Source of the DNA: Liriodendron chinense
Lineage: Eukaryota; Streptophyta; Magnoliopsida; Magnoliales; Magnoliaceae
Direction: 5' to 3'
DNA: 64,000 bases
NCBI GenBank assembly: GCA_003013855.2
Contig: ML058493.1
Span: 3,286,001 to 3,350,000 of the forward strand
Shown: in pieces, positions 25,491 through 37,486 of the stretch
Layout: each line of letters starts with the position of its first letter
Position numbering within the stretch: position 1 is the first letter of the stretch
The notes under the pieces: generated by a model
What the model was told of the DNA's origin: nothing
What the model saw: only the letters and a program-made list of their open reading frames with translations
Database searches by the model: none
Position numbers and translations under genes: made by a program

Positions 25491-26779
25491 GTCTTTTTAG
25501 AAGTAGGTGGGTCCACCTCAGGAATCCACTCTGTCCATCATTTTGGCAAGATCATGGTGGTCGTAGAAATCTTTAAACCAAATTGATCTTTGTGTTTTTC
25601 CCCATCTAGATCTGACCTTATCAACAAATTATATAGAAAATAAACTTCATGGTAGACCACACAACAAGGTCACGTTGTTTAGATAATGTGCTTGCACACA
25701 TTGTCTTGACAATATGGGTGATCAATCTAAAAGGACGACAACCCCAAGTGTAGGGTTGAGATGCACTTTTAATTCGATGAGACCAAGATCAATCCATAGG
25801 GAGATATGGTTGAGAACACAAGAACTAAATTAAAACTAAGCGTTTAATGGGTTCAATTACTTCAGCAATTTTGACGGATTTAAAACAATAATACTAAAGC
25901 ACTAAGGATCCAAGGATCCACCTTTATAGCTCAATTGGAATCAAACTTCTATTCTATCCAATCAGAAGATAATTCTATTTAAACCAATTATAAACATTCA
26001 ACAAGATATTAATTCAATTGAATAATTTTCTCATGAAGCACTCAGACATCAATCATATTGAATCAAAAGCATCTATTGTAACTTGAGTTTACAATAGATT
26101 AAAGAATTTTATAGATTGACTCCTTCTCTAATTAAGCCAAGTAATTGCTTAATCAAAGCATCCGATGTAACCAAAGTTCATAACGAATAAAAAAAATAAA
26201 CAACTCAAAGAATTTATAAAGTAAAATTCAAACTTAATTTAATTAAATAATCATCATGAAATCATAAACTAAAACATTACAACCAACTACAAGCTTCATC
26301 CATTAGCCTTAGCTAAGATATTAGCTTAGCATGGCTAACATCTCAAAACAAAATAAAAAAAAACATAAAAAATAAACTAGAACTGAATGTTTAAAGAAGA
26401 AAAATGACTTCGTTATAGCTTTGTCGTTACTTGGTCTCTCTCTCAAGCCCTAATTCATACTTATAATGGTCAAAACACCTCCGTAAATAGAAAAATTCTA
26501 CACTGACTTTTAACCGACTTAAAATTTTTTGTACTTTTGTTACGCTTCGGTCGCACCGACAAGCACTTTTGGTCACACCAAAGGTAGCCGAGAAATTGTC
26601 CAGTTAAAACCGAATTAGCTCCAAAAAATCTCCAATTGACTATCCACTGCCCGCCCTATTTGGTTGCACTGAACAAATCTTTTGTTGCATCGAATTAACT
26701 CTAATTTCTGTTATTCTTCGTTGGGCAGTTTTCACCACATTTAGTCGCACTGAACCTAACTTCGGTTGGACAGAACAGT
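25491..26779. other. Unclassified stretch, probably retroelement-derived
   Basis: No coding region. A block at 25730-25830 (GACAACCCCAAGTGTAGGG ... CCATAGGGAGA) and several GGTCGCACCGA-type phrases at 26540-26770 resemble non-coding ends of plant retrotransposons. No LTR pair was found. Confidence 0.35.
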
Positions 26780-29118
26780 GTTATTTCTGTTATTTGAGTG
26801 CTTGATTTTTCAAACTTTTTTTTTTAATCTTTGGTACTTGGTTTTCTTAGATTTTTAACACTTGAAATCTTCTCTTTTATGCTTCAAATCTTCAATTGTT
26901 CATATTGTATTCTTTTGAGCTTTAATTCAATACTTTAAACACATTTCCACCTCAGATCTCCGAATCACATTGCATGATAATTATTTTTTTAAGCCTTCAA
27001 ATCTAAGAAAAATTTAAGGAATAATAAGGCTTAAATATGCAATATTTAAGTCTTATCAATGTGCCACCTTGGGTGGGCCCTACTGGACTAATGAAAGAAA
27101 GAAAAAGAAGGAAATGGAAGAGAGACATTAGAAGGTAGGTCCTCGCCACTAGGAGGCCCATGCCAAAATAAATACATACATCAAGGTGGACCATACGCTG
27201 TCTATCATGCCCTAAATCAAGTTTTCGATGCTCATTCACTGTAACCCGAATATGAAAGTGACAGTCTTTATAGTCCCCTTCTTTCAGCACTTAGCTCCAA
27301 TACACCAAGTTCCAAAACAAAGAGAATTTAAGAAAACTATGAAATTAAGCATAACCCAAAAAACTCCATAAGCAACATATATCTCCACTAAATAAAGGTT
27401 TCAAGGTATAATGTTGATAGACTAAATACATGATATAACAAAGATTAAGCACGCACTCCTACCTCAATGTTGTTGATATGTTCTAACATAACCTATAACA
27501 TAAAAACGTACATAATGATATCACGAAGGCATGTTGTGATGTAAAAGTGTACATAAATGATCAAGTTGTAGTACATAGTATTGTGCACCGGTAAAGGTCT
27601 CGCATTCAAGGTTACAATACATGTTAGTCTCATACTTAACATGTGAAGTAATTTTAGAATGACAAACTCCTAATCCCATATAATCACATACCTATTGGGG
27701 ACCATGACTCACAATTGTATAGCACTTAGATCGTATTTATGCATCCATAATCCCGAGTGTTATATGGATGCATGAATATCATATGTCCAATGCAGTTATG
27801 CGATACAAGTATGCTAATCTTGATATTTAATTTATATCTTAATACTATTCTTATTTGAAATCATCGGGGTCTAGTACACTTCATCACTGGCTATCGCCCA
27901 TTGTGTTCATGACCAAGTGAGTAGAAGAGACTTCATTATCCACCTAGTCAGTGGTATACCAACGCCCACCCGACTTGCCGTAGCAGACTCATTTCATGAA
28001 CTGGTCAGACTCAACCTAGCATATAACCCTCTTCACCCAGGCGGGTAAGGTCACGCCCCCTTTCAACCAACCCCAAACACAGTGAGAGATGCGGCCTACT
28101 GATATTTAGCACTCAGTGCTCATGTTTTCCACTTCGTCTCAATGTTGGAGCATCTTATAACCACGGGATTTAGGGGCTTTCATCGAAGGACATCCATAGC
28201 GCCTAAGTGCTAAAACATATTTTCGGTGTTCATATCTACCAACCACGATATAGCTGTGGTAGCCATAACCCTGATGTCGCTAGGGTGTAGATGTAAGTGC
28301 CTCATGCAAATGCGTGAATGCATGAATCCATCATCCAAATCATACAATCATGTCATGTAAGCCCTACATATATACATGGTGGCCCTATCTTATATAAATC
28401 TCTTAAGAAGCCTGAAGTCGCAGGGACATCAATTGCAATCTTGTCGCACATAGGCAAGCAAAAACCATGGACAGTGTCCCAATCTGGTTGTATGCAATCA
28501 TGAACAAGCCATCATCTAACTCATGCACACGTAATGCAGATGAAATATGATAACATACAATTATATAATCATTATGCATGAGGTGTATAATACTACATTA
28601 AGCATAAAGTAGAGTTAAATTAATATCGAGAAAATATGAAATCAACGTAAGAGTAATGCTACATCTAGCATAAGGGAAATGCCACATTAAACATAAAAGA
28701 AGTGCCATATCAAAACATCACACCAACATAATAGAGTAAATACATCATCTACATGAGGTGCGACCCACTTAGAATCTAAGTCTAACGAGAGCTTCACAAG
28801 GCTATACTTGTGAGCTTTCAAGCCAATGGGCCTACTTAACCATTGTACATATAAACGGCCTAATTCTAATATTAACGACATCCTAACGAGCGACAACCGT
28901 AGAGTCCACAAACAATCATGGTAGGCCTACAAGAGGCATCAAAGTGGGCCCTACCCCGAGTAGGGCCTCAAAAAGGGCAGTGAGCCCACAACACCAATAC
29001 AACACATACAACAAAGTAGAAGTAATGGAGTGGATACAATATATACATCAATATAGGCCCACGACATGGACACAATACACACATCAACTAGGGCCTACGA
29101 CCTAGTTGGATCGTGAAC
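26780..29118. repeat. Large dispersed repeat, copy 1 (partner 61130-63889)
   Basis: From ACAGTGTTATTTCTG to CGACCTAGTTGGAT the sequence runs in parallel with 61130-63889 in the same orientation. Examples are GGGTGGGCCCTACTGG (27072 and 61427) and the block ending CAGTGGTATACCAAC (27950 and 62526). Identity is high but broken by indels, including extra sequence in the right copy. No coding region. It may be an LTR or interior of an uncharacterised non-autonomous retroelement. Confidence 0.8.
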
Positions 29119-31580
29119 AAACATCATAACAGGCCCCATGGTGCGGATCCAACTCCTACATAAGGTTGGGTCCCAAATGGTTGGAGGGATAGTATACATT
29201 ACATTGGGTCTTAGAAAGGACCCAACGGAGGCCATCATTGGCCCTACCACTGGGGTCAAGCTCGAAAATGGTATGACAAATAGATGGGCGACGTGGATAG
29301 AACACATACAACACGACGGGCCTAATAAGAAGAATTCTAAGGGTGGGCGTCATTAGCCCCATTATTTTGGGTGGTGCGGTCTACATGAGCCACAGATCCG
29401 CCTCATTTCTGGGATCATGCTCTAATACGAGCTGGCCAAACAAATAGACAGTATCATTTCAACACATACATCGAGGCAGGCTCACAGTCGATTGCAATAT
29501 GTACATCTAGGTGTGATCCAATGGTGCAGATATAACACATACTTCAAGGTGGGGCCATGGGGCCAATATAGTACAACAACAAGGTTGGCTCATGGTGCAA
29601 CCACTACATAAACATCAAGGCAAGCCTATAGTCTGACCATAATATGAATAACTAGGTGGCCCATGGTGTGGACACTATACATACACTAGAAAGGGTCCAC
29701 AACTGAGTTTGATCACAAATAAACATCATTATGGGGCCCACAAATCTAATGCAGACGGGCCTAGGTGGGATCCACTTGGATCTATCCCTAATGGGCCCCA
29801 CATGCTCCTACATAAGTAGGCCTATAGTCCAAAAGCCCACTCATTGTGAGCCATGCGGACACATCAAGGGTCCAAGATGGATTCTAACCGTAGCCTCTAA
29901 TTACAACCAAAACATGGTCCTAATGGCCTAAAAATGAGTGGCATGTGGGGGTCCACAAATGATTGTGGTGGGTCCCTTAAAAATTAAAGGACATCGAGGT
30001 AGGGACTACAACGCCCTAGAGATGGCCCAAAAGGCGGCCTATTTGGATCTCAAACATGCCCCACAAATGGGCTAACAACGGAAGAACTGGTGGATGTATC
30101 ATACATTCATCAAGATGGGGACTACCGTGGGCCTTGCCTACAATGGGCTGTCAAAGCGGTTGGACAGTGAGAATAAGCAATACATACATCAAGCTTAGTG
30201 GCCCTCATGCCCTCAATTAGGGTAGCAAAACAGATGGTCGGCATGAATTTCACATACATCAAGATGACGAGCCCCAACGAGTGCCCCAAGGTGGGACCCA
30301 CACGTTGGACGGCATGGGGTAGGCACCACTGTACACCGTGGGGTCCACTTGGGCATAGAATTCACCAGTCATTGGGTCCATGCTTTAAAATAAGCTGTCA
30401 AATAGACGGACAACATGAATATACAACACATATTTCAAGGTGGGCTCCACCGCTGGCCCACCTACTGGATGGCTTGGATAAGACACATACATCATGGTCG
30501 GACCCACTTGGGATGGCCTGTATAGGTCACATGCACCATGGTGGGGTCCACAGCAGCCCCACAGACGAGTTGGGTGACAAATAAACATTACAATTGCCCT
30601 CAAGAAAGTTTTTAACAGTAGGCGTCCATTCACCGTTAGTTCCTTTAGCGTGGTCCGCCTACACCAAGCCCCACTCCCTCAATTGGGTCTTTCTATGTAT
30701 GGACAACAAGGATAAATCAGATACATCATGGTGGGACCCTTAGAGCAGGCTCCACATCGTAGAGAAAGTAGCTGGACGACAAGGTTGTCCAGCAGTTTAT
30801 TCCACCAGAAACTTTGGATCTACTGCATTGGATGGCCCACAAGAGTCTGTTACCCTCTCCAATGGCCAAAACGGGCAGGTCACCTGGGGGGGTCTCTCCT
30901 ACATGGTGGTGGAAGTCCACTGTGGGCCCCACAGCCAGTGTAGCTGGCTGGAAACAAAAAGGTCGCAGGACCAGCCCCTACATGTATATTCCTTGAAAAT
31001 TGGGTTAGCCTCTTTCGCATTTGACCAACCAAGGCCCAATAGCAACTCTGACGGTCAGATTGGGTGGGCCACCTGGTTTTAGCCTGTACACGATAGCGGG
31101 ACTCGCCAGTAGGCCCTGCGGTCCTAGTTGGATGTGAAAATAAAATTTACAATGGGCCCTTGAAGGTTTCAATGGTAGCACTCAATACCCACTGTTTCCT
31201 CTAGTACGGCCCTTCTAGGAGTCGGATTTGATTCATTTTTTGGGCCCATAGTCTAAAATGATCTAGAGAAGAGGATATGGACAGCTTGGATGAAACAAAT
31301 ACATCAGGGTGGGTCCCACGAGATGGGCCACATCAGCGTGGTCCATGTGGGTTCCCAAGAAGTCTAGGATTAAGCTGATTTATATGTGTTTTCCCTTCAC
31401 CCAAGTCGACTTGACCTTATGAAAGGAGGTTGAATGGTAAATAAACATCATAGTGGGGCCTTCGGAAGGTTTCAACGATGGACGTCATTGTCCCCACTGT
31501 TTTCTGTGGACATCATGAGGCAGATCATGGACCTAATGATCAGAGTGGATTTCACAAATGCATTAAGCTGTAAGTGCACA
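29119..31580. repeat. GTGGGCCC-rich tract of decayed MITE-like sequence
   Basis: Phrases such as TACATCAAGGTGGGC, CATCATGGTGGGACC and GTGGGGTCCAC recur irregularly. Better-kept MITE halves lie at about 30480-30720 and 31130-31560 (AAGGTTTCAA ... CCACTGTTTCCTCTAGT ... GGGCCCA). Spacing is not regular enough to call a tandem array. Long open frames here come from composition. Confidence 0.55.
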
Positions 31581-31747
31581 AAAGGTCTCCTGTACTAGGG
31601 TGCGCAAGAGATCACTGCTCTACACACACATATCTGTGTTCGGGTGTGTATTACATTTGCTTTTCCAAGGCATAATCCCAGCACTGAAAGAATTTTCTAG
31701 GCATCTTCCGCGACCATGCATCCAATTCACAATTCACATGACTTTTC

Positions 31748-31769
31748 AAAAAAAAAAAAAAAAAAAAAA
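31748..31769. repeat. A22 homopolymer
   Basis: An uninterrupted run of 22 A. It could be a retroposon tail, but no tRNA-like head was recognised upstream. Confidence 0.85.
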
Positions 31770-31789
31770 GATGTGCAATATAGGTCAAT

Positions 31790-32760
31790 CCAATCTAATA
31801 ATTCATTTTTCACTTCAACCCATTCTAGCCATTGATCTTTAATATCGACCCAATTAGACCATTAATCTTGAGTATTAGTAAAATCTAACAAGTCGTCTCC
31901 AATTTTGACCAAATCAGGCCTTTGATCTTTTATATTAGTATAATTGGATCATTTATCTTTAATTCAGACCATTGATCTTCAATATCATTCGAACAAGGCT
32001 GTTCATCTGAATTATAGACCCTTTTAAGTAGTTTATATCAGAAAATATCTCAACCTGATTGGTAATCATCAATATTAACATATACGTATCATTTATCTTC
32101 AGTTTTGGCCCAATTAAACCATTTATATGGACGTGGATTGCCTGCGAAAGCCTTTCGCAGGCATCTTTTGCGCAAGGAATCTGGGTGGGGCCCACTGTGA
32201 TGTTTGTGATAAATCTACACCGTCCAACCATTTTGTGAGATCATTTTAGGCGTTGCAACCAAAATTAAATGGGATCCAAGACTTAAGTGGGCCGAAAACA
32301 TGACAATTGAACTTCCACGGTTGAAATACTCGTGGGGCCACAGAAGTTTCGAATCAGGATAATATTTTTGTTTTCAGTTCATCTTAGTAGGAATGACATT
32401 ATGAACAGTATGGATGGCATATAAACATCACTGTGGACCCCATAGAGGTTTCAACGGTAAGAGTTTCCCTACACACCTTTTTCTTTAGTGCGGCCCACTT
32501 GAGTTTTGGATACCGTTCATTTTTGGTCGCAACGCCTAAAATGATCTCACAAACAGTTGGACGGCGTAGATTTCTCACAAACATCATGGTGGGCCCCACC
32601 CACATTCCTTGAGTAGGAGATGCCTCACAAGCAATCCTCGTCCCATTTATATTTGATATCAGTCTGCTCTAACCGTTGATCATCAATAACAACCCAATCA
32701 GACTGTTGATCTTGAATATAAACCCAATCAGATTATTCATCTTCAATTTTTGCTAATTAT
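31790..32760. repeat. Degenerate array of about 35-40 bp units, split by a MITE
   Basis: The phrase CCAATTAGACCATTGATCTT(T/C)AATAT(C) recurs with variation from 31790 to 32128 and again from 32644 to 32760 (for example near 31830, 31853, 31915, 31965, 32085, then 32680 and 32715). Removing the MITE at 32129-32643 joins the two parts. Confidence 0.7.
32129..32643. mobile_element. Mutator-type foldback MITE (515 bp) with 9-bp TSD
   Basis: The 9-bp direct repeat CATTTATAT lies at 32120-32128 and 32644-32652. The element starts GGACGTGGATTGC and ends with the complement of GGACGAGGATTGC. The inverted arms are long, at least 200 bases each, and share TGGGTGGGGCCCAC near the ends and GATCATTTTAGGCGTTGC further in. 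The left arm also carries a small hairpin (GCCTGCGAAAGC/CTTTCGCAGGC, 32140-32161). There is no coding capacity. A 9-bp TSD with long arms is the mark of Mutator-like (MULE) elements. Confidence 0.88.
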
Positions 32761-33190
32761 TGATTTGTTATCTACTTTGTGGGGTCTACCTTTAACCCCT
32801 CCAAAAAATCACTTTTCAATCTAATGATCTTTAACCATCCAATTAATGGTACGCCAAATATCATTGACAGTCCAAATTTCCTGGACCAAAAGATCCTACG
32901 AGAGTATGAGTATGATTTTACCATCCAAAATTCTAGTGGACGCAGCTGCATGGAGCGATAGATATTGAATGCTTGTCATTGAAACTTTTGTTTGGCTAGA
33001 AATTTTCCAATCAGGTTAAAATTTTTGTTTTCAATTTAGCAGGGTTGGAATAACCTTATTAACAGTTTGGATGGCAAATATCATTGGTAGGCTCCGGGAA
33101 AGTTTCAACTGTGAGCATTTCCATTAGTCACGTGGCGAGTTTGCTTCTTTTTCAGAATCTTGTTCTATTCTGAAATCAAGATGGAAGCTT
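32761..33190. other. Unassigned stretch with MITE debris
   Basis: It contains phrases shared with the MITE interior (AATCAGGTTAAAATTTTTG, GTTTGGATGGCAAAT near 33020-33080), but no defined ends or coding region. Confidence 0.4.
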
Positions 33191-33659
33191 GGATCACATC
33201 TAAAATCTTTTCAAGAGTCACATGTGTAACATTACACATGTGTGTCACATAGGCTTCTAATCTATTGGGCACATGGCCCATTGACGATATCCCAAAACAA
33301 TTATATTATTAATTGTATCACTAAAATTACTTTAATAGGATGATCTGTGTGATCCAAACATTGTCCATTTAAATCAACAGTTAAAAATCATTAGTTAGTC
33401 ACTTCGATGTGATTATGTGCTTGTGGCCCATCTGGGATTTGGAATTTCATTATCTTTTGCCAAAGTATATATTTCAATGGGCATATTATAACCATGGTGT
33501 CAAACAATACATACGTACACTAATTAGGGATATTAAAGTTGACTTAGTAATTAAATTTAAACCCCTGTAAATATCATACTTTTGGATTAGAGGGGATTCC
33601 AAATCTAAGGTGCCAAACACAACTAGGGGGTTCCAAATCCAAGCTCCAAACGGCTCCTA
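33191..33659. repeat. 469-bp tandem duplication, unit 1 (intact)
   Basis: It starts GGATCACATCTAAAATC, and the second unit starts GGATTACATCTAAAATC at 33660. This copy includes the uninterrupted site matching the copy B insertion point: ATAACCATGGTGTCAAACAA at 33489. Confidence 0.9.
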
Positions 33660-33959
33660 GGATTACATCTAAAATCATTCCAAAAGTTGCATGTGTAACA
33701 TGTGTGTCACTAGGCTACTAATTCATTGGTCACATCACCCACTAATTATATCCCAAAACAATTAAATCATCAACTACATCACTAAAATTACTTTAATATG
33801 ATGACATGCAATGTCCAAACATTATTCATGTAAATCAATGGTTAAAACTTGTTGGTTAGTCGCTTAGATGTGATCTTGTGCTTGTGGCTCATCTGAGACT
33901 TTTAATTTCATCATTTTCAGCCAAAGTATATATTTCAACGTGCTTATTACAACCATTGT
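33660..33959. repeat. 469-bp tandem duplication, unit 2, left part
   Basis: It follows unit 1 to ...ACAACCATTGT, where copy B is inserted. The unit resumes at 53550. Confidence 0.9.
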
Positions 33960-34861
33960 TGTTAACGTCAGATTTTGTAACAGGATCCTCCGGTCGTTCA
34001 CCTTCTCTCCAACAGAGACTTCCTCCGCCGGACCTGAAAGAAGACAGAAAGCAACTAAGGGTGGCTGGCGTCCAGCCGTTGGCCCTCCGATGCTTAAGTC
34101 AGGCAAAGCAAGAAGAAGAATAACCAGGCAAAACGAGGCTAGAGATTGAATATTGTGTACCTGTATCTTAATGGAGTCTTCTCCTTATATAGATCTGAAA
34201 TGATCCAATCTGTTACATAAGATATCGAGATCCCGCTGATTTCGTGAGATAAGATTCTTATCCTCAGATAGAAGGGAAATCTAATCCAATGACTAGTCCG
34301 ATAGTTTCGTTCCTTGATAGCGATCCCTTGAGACTCGGAACCACTGAAGAAGATAAGCCCAATCTCGGCCTATAAGGGCTGCTGGTACTGAGGGCTAAGA
34401 GATGTCACAACAGAAAAAAAAGTCGTTCGCATGTTGGAAGATGATCGCGAGTCCAAGTGCTCGCTCATTCAGATACGACACCTTTCAACGACTTGTGAGA
34501 AGGTCTGCTCGCAAGAAAAATACAACTCCTCTCGCCTTCCAGTATTTGACTATCGATCACAACTTCTCGAAGCTTTGGTAATCGAGCATCGTTTTTCCTA
34601 ATATGCAAGTCGTGAACAGACGTTCTCGATAGTCGAATAAATGTGCCCGCGGGATCGGAGCATCATCAGAATATACGAGACGCGAACAGACGTTCTCGAT
34701 AGTTGGATAAATATGCTCGCGGGATCGGAGCATCATTATAATATACGAGACGCGAACAGACGTTCTCGATAGTCGGATAAATGTGCTCGCGGGATCGGAG
34801 CATCATTAGAATATAATAAGAAGCCTCCAGCAGATGGTCACCGCTATTTTTGACTATAACA
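33960..34861 (-). repeat. 3' LTR of Tat copy B
   Basis: On the plus strand it runs TGTTAACGTC...GACTATAACA. It contains three 70-bp tandem units (about 34605-34815; GAACAGACG at 34614, 34684, 34754) in U3, and the TATA box CTATATAAGG (minus) near 34186-34195. Confidence 0.95.
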
Positions 34862-34875
34862 GATGCCCCCCAAGT
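34862..34875 (-). other. Polypurine tract of Tat copy B
   Basis: The minus strand reads ACTTGGGGGGCATC directly before the 3' LTR TGTTATAG. Confidence 0.8.
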
Positions 34876-35034
34876 CCTTTCCGCCAAGAATTCTAAGGGA
34901 ATGACTTAATTCACTATCACACGTAACCGCCTGCTGCCTTTATCGAGAATGAAACCGTACATGATTAGGCTAGAATTAATGAGCGTCAGCTTTTTCGCAG
35001 CCTTTTCGCAGTCAGGAAGTGAAGAGACGCTCGC

Positions 35035-35040
35035 CACGTG
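35035..35040 (+). promoter_or_regulatory. G-box upstream of the antisense gene
   Basis: CACGTG lies 91 bases upstream of the TATA box, with a second CACGT core at 35095-35099. It is a common plant bZIP/bHLH target, and the regulatory role is inferred. Confidence 0.4.
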
Positions 35041-35125
35041 TCCGGAGAGTTAATGGGCGTGCCTGCTCGACTGCCGCGCCGAAGGGGGGGCTGCCACGTA
35101 TCACCAGATGCGGCGGAATGATTGC

Positions 35126-35134
35126 CTATAAATA
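35126..35134 (+). promoter_or_regulatory. TATA box of the antisense gene
   Basis: CTATAAATA on the plus strand sits 165 bases before the ATG at 35299. It is followed by a pyrimidine-rich leader (35160-35298) such as plant 5' UTRs have. It lies outside the LTR, between the PPT and the antisense coding region, so the gene seems to have its own promoter. Confidence 0.6.
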
Positions 35135-35298
35135 TACGGAGTCCGCCATTTCTCTGGTTTTCTACCGAAGTTTTTCGAAAGAAAGAATTCTCCCGTAATC
35201 TTCCTCTCATACTCCTTTCTCCGGTGTTCCTTCTTCTTCCTTTCTTTCGTACTTGGGTACATTTTACTTTTTCCTCTTTTTCTTCTTTTAATCTTCTC

Positions 35299-37486
35299 AT
35301 GGCTGGGGACTCTGATGAGACCACCGTCCCGCTGGGAGATGCTACACCGGAATCCTCTGCTTCTAGTAATGCGAGGGTTCCGGCAGGCAGATATACGGCG
35401 GCCGGATACCCCTCCATTTTATCGGAGGACCGGTTGGCTGAATTACGGGAGAGATATCGGATCCCTGACTCCGTCACTCTCCGATTGCCCGGAGATGGAG
35501 AGACACCAAACTCCCCTCCCCCAGGATGCGTAGCTTTTTATGAGTACCAACTCATCTTGGGGGTACGCCTTCCCCTTCATCCCTTCATACGCGACGTTCT
35601 CCGATGTTACAAGATTGCCCCCGGGCAACTCATCGTGAACCGATGGAGGGTAGTTCTGGGTTCCTTTGCCCTCTGGGCTCAGGCCGGCAACGGGGAGCTC
35701 ACTGGCGAAAGAGCTCCTCCGTATGTTCCGTCTGAAGAAGGCGCCCTCCAGCGAAGGCTGGTACTACCTGTGCTACTGGCACCGGGATAACTTCGTGCTG
35801 GGGAAACCCTCCTCGAACTATCCCGGCTAGAGGAAACGGTGGTTCTATGCTTCCGGTAACTGGGAGTCTGCTTCCTCCAGGGGTCCAGGGGTGACCCGTC
35901 TTTTCTGTGAAGGTAGGCACAGTCCCACATTATGTTGTTTCTCCAGTTAAGATTTTAGGGTTTCACTTCATTTTTTGACCTCTGTTTGTTCTCGCAGGTA
36001 TCCCGGCCTTGAACAAACCAAATTTGAAGGGAGGGATTCACGAGAAGATAGTAAGAGTATACAAGGTGCCTGTTGGAGATAGGCACATCGAGGCCTACTT
36101 GTCTTCCTCGCGACTCGCAGCAGCGGGATTAATATCCAGCGAAGAAGTCATGATGACAAAAGCTAGAGAAAAGAGGGGTTTGTTGCCTCGACTAAAGGGC
36201 ACAAACTCGGAAAGGCAGAAGAAGTCTGCCGGACCTACTCAACCACCCGTCCGCAAGGGTGGCGACCAACCTGCTCCTCTCGCGAGCACGGTGGGGGCAC
36301 CAGCAGTGCCCAACATCCCATCACTGGTGGTCGCACCTGGACCGCCAGTGATTAACATTACTGACAATTCCCCTGATGGGGCAGGATCCAGCTGCCTCCC
36401 AGCTGACGAGGCTCGCGAGCAAACAGAATCTCGCGAGTCGGTGCCTACTCGGGAATTGACCCCTGTTGGCGAGCCGGGACCTGCTCGCGAGTCGGTGGCC
36501 CCACCTGTCGCGAGAACGACTGGGTTGGTCGTCGCCCAGCCATCTGGAGGTGGAACATTCTCTATTCCTCGCCACCTCCATCCAATTTGTAAATTTTTGT
36601 TCGACAACATTTCCGCCCAAACCTTTGGCTGTCTTCCCGAGCCGAGCCCTGAGAACCTCTTCCTTGAGGCGGGGGTAAGGATGGTTCAGGTAAGACCTCG
36701 AAGATTTTGTTTAACTTCCTTATTTTTGGGCTCTCAAGTATTTTTCTCACGTTTTCTTTCCATTTTGCAGGGCTTAGATCTCATCTTGCGGACGAGGCGT
36801 GATATCGTCGCCGCTCGTCGCGTGATCGATGAGGCAGAAGGAAAGAGGATCGCTTTGGAGAAGGCGGTTCAAGGACGGGATCAACTCCTCAAGGCTCGCG
36901 AGGCAGTGATCTCGAAGAGAGATGAGGAGAAGAAGATCCTCATCGAGAAAGTCCAAGTCCTGACCGATAGGTATCAGGCTTTGGACTCTAACTTCGCGAA
37001 GCTCGCGGGTTTGAAGGAGAAAGCGGAGAGAGAGAGAGGGAGATCTTTCGTCAAGACAAGATCTCGCTGGAGGAGCGGCTTGCGGAGGCCAAGTCGCAGC
37101 TTAAAGAAGTCAGCGAGAACTTGGAGAAGGAGCGTTCCGATCTCGCACAGCTCAAGGACGACTCGATCCACTAGGACGAGGAGAAAGTCGCCTTGGTAAA
37201 AATGCTCTCGGAGGAAGGGCCTCGGGCAATTTCCGAGTTCCGGAATTCGCACCTATATGACGATGAAAGATATGAGTCATATGATACTGGTCGCGACTTT
37301 GCGTTAAGAGTAGTGCAACGAATGTCCCCATCCTTTGATATGGGGGAATTTGGACGAGTCGCGACCATCATAGCTGCAGAGGAGCAAGCTGCTGCTGAGA
37401 ACGAGGTGACTGAAGCCACGCAGGCTGGAGGGGCTCCAGAAATGGGCCCTGAAGTCGAGAGCACGGCTCCTCCTCCGAGAGATTGA
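35299..37486 (+). pseudogene. Antisense gene of the Tat element (putative gypsy-type transposon protein, PF04195-like), three exons, mutated
   Basis: Its role is unknown; genes of this kind occur antisense to pol in some Tat-lineage elements. Exon 1 (35299-35912) starts MAGDSDET and carries the family core: LRLPGDGE, then LGVRLPLHPFIRDVL, APGQLIVNRWRVVLG and FALW. After a one-base frameshift near 35710 come LLRMFRLKKAPSSEGWYYL and a TAG in SNYPG(stop)RKRWFYASG. Intron 1 (35913-35998) is GT-AG, phase 1. Exon 2 (35999-36689) is a basic, then Pro/Ser/Thr-rich linker. Intron 2 (36690-36770) is GT-AG, 81 bases, so reading through it keeps the frame. Exon 3 (36771-37486) is a long charged coiled coil (from GLDLILRTRRDIVAARR), broken by a frameshift in a GA run (about 37028-37048) and a TAG near 37173. 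It then ends with the conserved FRNSHLYDDERYESYDTGRDF...MSPSFDMGEF tail. The intact form would be about 670 residues. The family link is by recognition. Confidence 0.8.

Noticed and set aside
25273..25576. Cys-Val and Thr-His repeat frames
   Set aside because: Translation of the CA microsatellite.
30198..31082. Open frames of 60-128 residues in the GTGGGCCC-rich tract
   Set aside because: GC-rich composition with few stops, no family resemblance, and the same phrases occur out of frame elsewhere.
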